Position numbers and translations under genes: made by a program. Below, piece by piece: positions 59,201 through 64,000 of a stretch of 64,000 bases of DNA. The notes below the pieces were generated by a model, which was given only the letters and a program-made list of their open reading frames with translations, made no database searches and was not told the origin of the DNA. The stretch is taken from the NCBI RefSeq assembly GCF_963676685.1, contig NC_092355.1, forward strand, positions 77,715,176-77,779,175, in the 5' to 3' direction. Position 1 is the first letter of the stretch; each line of letters starts with the position of its first letter. The stretch is from Mytilus edulis. Its lineage: Eukaryota; Mollusca; Bivalvia; Mytilida; Mytilidae.

Positions 59201-62200
59201 CATTGTTTGTATTACAGTATTACATTGTTTGTATTACATTGTTTGTATTACAGTATTACATTGTTTGTATTACATTGTTTGTATTACATTGTTTGTATTA
59301 CATTGTTTGTATTACATTGTTTGTATTACATTTTTTTGTATTACATTGTTTGTTATACATTGTTTGTATTACATTGTTTGTATTACATTGTTTGTATTAC
59401 ATTTTTTGTATAACATTGTTTGTTATACATTGTTTGTATTACAAACAAGTTGATCACTATGTATCTAAAAATTTTGAATGTCTCAGTTTTTACTATTAAA
59501 ACCAGCTTTGAAATTAACTTTGTCTCACGTCTACTCATAGCCAGTGTTTCTTACCTTCCGACAAACAGAGACATCCCAGAAAGGTTTTAATCTTACCTTC
59601 CGACAAACAGAGACATCCCAGAAAGGTTTTAATCTTACCTTCCGACAAACAGAGACATCCCAGAGAGGTTTTAACCGAACACTAAACTTACCTTCCGACA
59701 AACAGAGACATCCCAGAAAGGTTTTAACCGAACACTAAACTTACCTTCCTACAAACAGAGACATCCCAGAAAAGTTTTAACCTTACCTTCCGACAAACAG
59801 AGACATCCCAGAAAGGTTTTAACCGAACACTAAACTTACCTTCCTACAAACAGAGACATCCCAGAAAGGTTTTAATCTTACCTTCCGACAAACAGAGACA
59901 TCCCAGAAAGGTTTTAATCTTACCTTCCGACAAACAGAGACATCCCAGAAAGGTTTTAATCTTACCTTCCGACAAACAGAGACATCCCAGAGAGGTTTTA
60001 ACCGAACACTAAACTTACCTTCCGACAAACAGAGACATCCCAGAAAGGTTTTAACCGAACACTAAACTTACCTTCCTACAAACAGAGACATCCCAGAAAG
60101 GTTTTAACCTTACCTTCCGACAAACAGAGACATCCCAGAAAGGTTTTAACCGAACACTAAACTTACCTTCCGACAAACAGAGACATCCCAGAAAGGTTTT
60201 AATCGAACACTAAATGGTTCTTACCTTCCGACAAACAGAGACATCCCAGAAAGGTTTTAATCTTACCTTCCGACAAACAGAGACATCCCAGAAAGGTTTT
60301 AATCTTACCTTCGGACAAACAGAGACATCCCAGAAAGGTTTTAACCGAACACTAAACTTACCTTCCGACAAACAGAGACATCCCAGAAAGGTTTTAACCG
60401 AACACTAAACTTACCTTCCTACAAACAGAGACATCCCAGAAAGGTTTTAACCTTACCTTCCGACAAACAGAGACATCCCAGAAAGGTTTTAACCGAACAC
60501 TAAACTTACCTTCCTACAAACAGAGACATCCCAGAAAGGTTTTAACCTTACCTTCCGACAAACAGAGACATCCCAGAAAGGTTTTAACCGAACACTAAAC
60601 TTACCTTCCTACAAACAGAGACATCCCAGAAAGGTTTTAACCGAACACTGAATGGTTCTTTTGCTTTATCTATCTCTCCAGTCTTCATCTTTGCATGTCT
60701 GGGTCCAATAAGTTCTTTTTCAATACAAACTAACCGCGTTCGGAAATCAGTCTTGCCAACTTCTTGACCCTAAAAATAAACTAGACAACAGTAATGGGAG
60801 CCATCATAGAGAGGATTGCTAAAAAAACATTATATCAATTATAAAATTATTATTATCCAAGATGTGGTGAAAATCCTTCAATTGTTTTTATTTTTTTCCC
60901 CATTCTTTGGGGTTTTTTTTTGGTCAATTATTCTGTTTTTCCCATTGTTCTCTATTCTTTGTTCTTTTGACCATTATTGTCCATTCTTAATTAATTTTTT
61001 TTCTTGTAATCAGTATTTTATAAGACCTTTTCAAAATAACCTGCAGCTCGTATATTGATCTCTTTGAGGTCACAAAAGAGATCAATATACAAGCTGGAGG
61101 TTATTTTAAATGTTATCAAGATTATTTTTGTCTAGTTTCTTGCCTATAAAATTGTAAACCTGGTATCATTAATGAGTATTTCTCCTTGAGGAAACATCTA
61201 TAAAAGTAGTTTCATACACATAAAACTTACCATGAAATAGATGATATCGTAAATCAGATATCTAGGTACGTCAATGCCATCCACTTTGTCTAAAATCATC
61301 TCCTATAAAACATACATAAACACATGAATCACTGGATGCCAAATATAGACATTTAAATTTGATTATTACATTGGTTGCAATGAATTACATTGATTTCCCA
61401 GTTTAATAAAAACTGATAATTTCACATGTGAAATAATGTGGTTATTTCACTCTCTGACGTCTTACAACAATAGGCGTTGCCAAGACGTCGATAAAGGCGG
61501 ATCAAAATGAATTGAGAATGCGTAGAAAAAAGATATAGTTCCTTACATGTTTTATATTAATTCATTTAAAAAAGCCATTTGTCAATGTAATAAAAAGAAT
61601 AACTAATTAAAGAATTCAAATATCAAAAAAAATGTTCAACTTGTGACCGAACAACACTGATAATAAACTCAAGCGCTATGCGCATTCGTGAATTAATGTG
61701 TTGTTCGGTCACCCGTTGAATATTTTTGTTGAGGGGAATAGAAGTATATTTTAGGCTTCATTAATACATGCTTTACATTTAACTAAGTTTAAACCTGATC
61801 ATAATCTGCAGTCCTATGATCAATAACCATTTTGCAAATTATATTCAAATATGAGTAACAATGCAAGAAGATGCCAGTGAAATTGTGGTACAATTGGGTA
61901 AGTGTTAAAACAAGAATTTTAAAATTTCATGGGGCAGTAAGTGGACTGAACAATGTGCCAAAAGTTTATTTTTCAAAAATTGTTTTTTTCTGTGAAAACA
62001 GATTTTTTCAAAAACATATTTAAGAAGTACAAAACACTACATTATACATCATATCACAAATATTTCTAACTCTTTTTGTTTGGTTTCAGAAGAGATAAAG
62101 CTCAATGAAATCAATCAATGTCTTCCTTCAGTTGTATAGATTGTGGAAGGTTCTAATAAGTACAAGAAACTTGATCAGTCTAAATAGCTCACCAAGATTT

Positions 62201-64000
62201 TATTCAGTACATCTTGCATCAATGATAATTTTGCTGTTTAATGTATATTTTTACATGTTTTACAAATGTGACCTACTAAATTAGAATTATCAATGGGTCT
62301 GTTTTTGCATGAGAAACCTAACAGGTGCCACATGCAGAGCACAATTTTCACAATAAGGGAAGTTTAGATTTAGGACACAGTATGTTTGACGATTATACAT
62401 ACCCCATCCACTAGCGTATCCTTTAACGTTCTACTTAGATCTTTACGATAAGGGAAGTGTAGATGAGGGACGTGGAATACTGCATTATCTCTGTCTGCCA
62501 TGTAAACCTCATTAGCACCATCAATTAACATCATAAATCTAAAACAAAGGGAAGTAATCTTAGTTTATCTACTATAACAGGGAAAAAATCTAAGTTTATC
62601 TGCCATAAGGGGAAGTAATCACCCTTATCAGCTATAGAAGGGAAATAATCTAAGTTTATCTGCCATAAGGGGAAGTAATCAAGCTTATCAGCTATAGAAG
62701 GGAAGGTATCTAAGTTGATCTGCCATAAGGGGAGGTAATCTAATCTGCCATAAATGGAAGAAATCTGAGTTTTTCTACTATAAAATGGAAAGTAGTCTAA
62801 GTTTATCAGCTATAAAAGGGAAGTAATATTAGTTTATCAGCTATGAAAGGGAAGGAATTTAAAGTTTACCAGCCATAAGGGGAAGAAAGTGAAAAGTATC
62901 TGCTATAAAAGGGAAGGAATTAAAGTTTTTCTGCCATAAAAGGGAAGTAATCTAAATGTATCGCCATAAGGGGAAGTAATTTAAGTTTATCTGCTATAAA
63001 TTGGAAGTAATCTAAATTATCTACTACAAAATGTATAAAAATACAATAATCCAAGAGTATCAGCAAAAAAAAAAGAAGTAATCCTTAGTTTATCTGCCAT
63101 TAGGGGAAGTAATCTAAATGTATCTGCTATAAGGGAAAGATATCTTAGTTTATCAGCTATAAAATGGAAGAAATCTAAGATTATTAGCTATAAGGGGATG
63201 TTATCTAAATTAATCCCCATAAGCATGATAAGGGGACGTTTATAGTTCATGCTTATATTGTACTGTTACACCCCTGTCCAAGGTAAGGGGAGGGTTGGGA
63301 TCCCGCTAACATGTTTAACACCGCCAAATTATGTGCCTGTCCCAAGTCAGGACAAATGTCAAAGTTAACAATATGTTTACTATTGAAAAGAGGAATGTGT
63401 GGTATCAAAATTGAGAAATAATAGAACTTAATATAAAATTTCTTAATACAAAAACATTACTAGTAACTCATTTGAATATTCATTATAACTACCTTGTTCA
63501 TCTAATAAAATGCAACAAACATGAAAACCCCTCATTGTACCATGTAGGGTAAAAGTTGGTAACTAATAGTTTTACTTTTAGGGGAAAAATTGAAGTAACA
63601 CATACTCTCTAGATATGTATTCTGGTGTAAATGTATTCTTCAGTTGATGTCTCATTGGAAAAAAAACACATATTCTAAAGCAACACTTGTAACATACATT
63701 TTCATGAGATAATGTCACTAATTTTCATGGCATAAAATCACAATTGATGCTATGAAAACTTACACACAATCGTAAAAAAATTTCCTTGTACCATTATAAA
63801 AAAGACATTTACCATTCAAATAAATTGAAACTGTCCACTAGAAACCAACCAATGTAGAGGGTTAGGAACTATAGGTCACCATACAACATTCAACAATGAG
63901 CAAAACCAATACCTCATAGCAAGCTATTAGCCTTTCAGCTTCATTCTGTTTGACATCTTGTCTACTTGTTATCATAACCAATGAACATACCTTGTACCGT
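53074..64000 (-). CDS. RNGTT: mRNA capping enzyme, guanylyltransferase half (3' nine exons)
   Basis: Nuclear enzyme that puts the GMP cap on the 5' end of RNA polymerase II transcripts. Exons in transcript order: 63991-64000 (partial), 62403-62538, 61231-61302, 60605-60769, 58182-58253, 57556-57656, 56000-56066, 54156-54279, 53074-53207. All have AG/GT boundaries and join in one frame, giving about 292 residues, versus about 300 for the same part of the human protein. Guanylyltransferase motifs can be followed: DGTR of motif I (its Lys lies beyond the window), motif III DGEMILD, motif IIIa YLIYDII, motif [11 protein letters not shown], motif V EVLKWKP, then the OB-fold with KIIECSF and [12 protein letters not shown]. 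The tail ends [12 protein letters not shown]. The N-terminal triphosphatase half is off the right edge. Introns hold minisatellites and SINE-like repeats, and three exons have an amplified splice edge (see separate entries). The gene symbol rests on close match to the animal family. Confidence 0.93.
53340..54025. mobile_element. Dispersed repeats in the last RNGTT intron
   Basis: 53340-53790 contains tttattcgttcattgtgtgt, ggtgtgagccaaggctctgt and gagagttgtctcattagcac, related in reverse to 474-612 and directly to 7060-7145. 53950-54025 is a reverse SINE-like head (tctatggtcgggttgttgtc). Confidence 0.65.
54156..54279 (-). CDS. RNGTT: RNGTT exon: OB-fold end
   Basis: Acceptor atatttcag, donor gtaagag; phase 0 in, phase 1 out. 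Encodes [20 protein letters not shown] and [25 protein letters not shown] and [11 protein letters not shown] are hallmark residues of the family's OB-fold. Confidence 0.93.
54310..55985. other. RNGTT intron, 1.7 kb
   Basis: Two related segments at about 54960-55080 and 55140-55250 share actctagaa, actttgtctgt/actctgtctgc and gttttatat, an old duplication. Otherwise no recognised element. Confidence 0.4.
56000..56066 (-). CDS. RNGTT: RNGTT exon: OB-fold strand
   Basis: Acceptor tttattgcag, donor gtgagt; 67 bp. Completes a Gly codon and encodes [27 protein letters not shown] aligns with human GLLYV. Confidence 0.85.
56280..56860. repeat. Two-copy diverged repeat in an RNGTT intron
   Basis: Two segments (about 56280-56500 and 56640-56850) share the order gattcatttatttt, caattttcatggatt/caattttcgtggattta, a catttaatttcatg segment and aataatgaatccac. 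They are direct copies about 350 bp apart. Confidence 0.65.
57556..57656 (-). CDS. RNGTT: RNGTT exon: motif V
   Basis: Acceptor atcaactag, donor gtaagc; 101 bp. Encodes [20 protein letters not shown], then [18 protein letters not shown] carries the motif V lysines that contact the nucleotide phosphates. The family normally has KYKPGRC; here it is PYCPGRC. Confidence 0.92.
57625..57884 (-). repeat. Tandem duplication of the 3' splice site of the motif V exon (four copies)
   Basis: Units start near 57625, 57691, 57753 and 57818 (period about 62-66 bp). Each carries the intron end (ttatttttatcaactag-like), AG, and the first 30 or so exon bases up to GGAGGTGTATGGAAGTGCT. Only the copy at 57625-57656 continues into the full exon. 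Confidence 0.9.
58182..58253 (-). CDS. RNGTT: RNGTT exon: motif IV
   Basis: Acceptor atattgtag, donor gtaagt; 72 bp, phase 0 both ends. Encodes [32 protein letters not shown] is guanylyltransferase motif IV. Confidence 0.94.
58198..58440 (-). repeat. Tandem duplication of the 3' splice site of the motif IV exon (three copies)
   Basis: 82-bp units begin at 58198, 58280 and 58362. Each has the intron end plus the first 19 codons of the exon; only the 58198 unit goes on to PVPD and a donor. The two upstream copies run GGT TTA GTA TTA AAA TAA, so use of their splice sites would give a stop. Confidence 0.93.
58800..59450. repeat. 14/22-bp satellite in an RNGTT intron
   Basis: Units of acattgtttgtatt alternate with or without an 8-bp acagtatt. 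The first two thirds are mostly 22-bp units, the last third mostly 14-bp units. Open on the + strand only because the unit lacks stops; no gene is called. Confidence 0.95.
59556..60654 (-). repeat. About 23-copy array of the exon end and 5' splice site of the 60605-60769 exon
   Basis: Units of 42 or 53 bp. On the - strand each reads ttaaaacctttctgggatgt, ctctgtttgt(c/a)ggaag, then gtaag. The first unit in transcript order is the genuine exon end ([13 protein letters not shown], donor at 60603-60604). The 53-bp form adds tttagtgttcgg, derived from the exon sequence just upstream (ttcagtgttcgg). The 42-bp form keeps the reading frame (14 codons); the 53-bp form gives KVSLVFG then a stop. Confidence 0.95.
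60605..60769 (-). CDS. RNGTT: RNGTT exon: between motifs IIIa and IV
   Basis: Acceptor tatttttag, donor gtaagt; 165 bp. Encodes [64 protein letters not shown] and EPFSVR match the animal enzyme closely. Human has KPFFDICTSRK where this has [11 protein letters not shown]. Confidence 0.92.
61030..61105. repeat. Palindrome in an RNGTT intron
   Basis: aaaataacctgcagctcgta, tattgatctctttgag on the left pairs with aagagatcaatatacaagct, ggaggttatttta on the right. Arms are about 35 bp. Confidence 0.8.
61231..61302 (-). CDS. RNGTT: RNGTT exon: motifs III and IIIa
   Basis: Acceptor gttttatag-like (ttttatag), donor gtaagt; 72 bp, phase 0 both ends. Encodes [24 protein letters not shown]. Together with the preceding exon's DG it forms motif III (DGEMILD). 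Confidence 0.93.
61634..61726. repeat. Palindrome in an RNGTT intron
   Basis: ttcaacttgtgaccgaacaa, cac is mirrored by gtgttgttcggtcacccgtt, gaa. The centre holds agcgctatgcgca. It is probably a foldback element. Confidence 0.75.
62403..62538 (-). CDS. RNGTT: RNGTT exon following motif I
   Basis: Acceptor ttgttttag, donor gtatgt; 136 bp. Completes the Arg of DGTR and encodes [51 protein letters not shown] and DRDN..FHV match the animal family. Confidence 0.94.
62545..63225 (-). repeat. About 31-bp degenerate minisatellite abutting a splice acceptor
   Basis: About twenty imperfect units of ggggaagtaatctaagttta, tctgccataa. It starts 6 bp from the acceptor AG of the 62403-62538 exon, so the first unit supplies that exon's polypyrimidine tract on the - strand (gattacttccctttgttttag). 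Confidence 0.85.
63225..63930. other. RNGTT intron with dispersed-repeat fragments
   Basis: 63270-63365 has ggggagggttgggatcccgc and ctgtcccaagtcaggac, related to part of 39855-40265. 63855-63930 has taggtcaccatacaacattc. No exon is seen. Confidence 0.5.
63991..64000 (-). CDS. RNGTT: RNGTT exon end carrying DGTR of motif I (partial)
   Basis: The last 10 bases of the window on the - strand read AC GGT ACA AG before gtatgt. With the next exon's A they give (D)GTR, the end of the KxDGTR nucleotidyl-transfer motif. The catalytic lysine lies just outside the window. Confidence 0.85.

Noticed and set aside
58797-59499. + strand frames of 110-218 codons rich in Tyr, Cys, Ile and Val
   Set aside because: They lie in a 14/22-bp satellite inside a capping enzyme intron, on the opposite strand; open only because the unit lacks stops.
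59819-60028. - strand frame repeating [14 protein letters not shown] as a possible repeat protein gene
   Set aside because: The repeat is the copied end of a capping enzyme exon with its donor site; the frame is a by-product of the 42-bp units and is broken by the 53-bp units.

Overview
The window is AT-rich animal DNA with introns (GT...AG), single-exon GPCR genes, very many dispersed and tandem repeats, and several families of small DNA transposons. Repeat families that I associate with bivalve molluscs recur throughout, so a marine mussel (Mytilus or a close relative) is the best guess. That is an inference from repeat style and protein similarity, not a database match.

Layout. (1) 1-4.5 kb: a 61-bp minisatellite with a SINE-like insertion, then the last three exons (+ strand) of a single-pass membrane protein with a PPPPY motif. 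(2) 4.5-17 kb: no intact gene. It holds several inverted-repeat DNA elements (4891-5637, 12911-14450, 16347-16975), an 81-bp palindromic element with a perfect 9-bp target duplication (14478-14558), and a broken C2H2 zinc-finger fragment (10854-11059). (3) 17-39 kb: three intronless paralogous class A GPCR genes at 17379-19013 (-), 27230-28789 (-) and 36926-38458 (+). They are separated by about 8-kb spacers that hold a 23-bp satellite, retroelement fragments, a dead Tc1-like transposon, a LINE fragment and a 3.4-kb satellite of 40-bp units. (4) 38.5-53 kb: no convincing gene; MITEs, minisatellites and a nested set of mobile elements (47.4-51 kb). (5) 53-64 kb: the 3' half of the mRNA capping enzyme gene (RNGTT, - strand), with nine coding exons recovered by eye, from just after the catalytic lysine to the stop codon.

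The most unusual observation is in the capping enzyme gene. Three consecutive exons have had one splice edge tandemly amplified: the 5' splice site of the 60605-60769 exon is present in about 23 copies, the 3' splice site of the 58182-58253 exon in 3 copies, and the 3' splice site of the 57556-57656 exon in 4 copies. A fourth minisatellite abuts the 3' splice site of the 62403-62538 exon. The spliceosome must therefore choose the right junction among many near-identical ones.

The GPCRs are probably neuropeptide- or small-ligand-type receptors that arose by local duplication; their ligand cannot be told from sequence. The capping enzyme and the PPPPY protein are unrelated neighbours. No rRNA, tRNA or CRISPR array was recognised.
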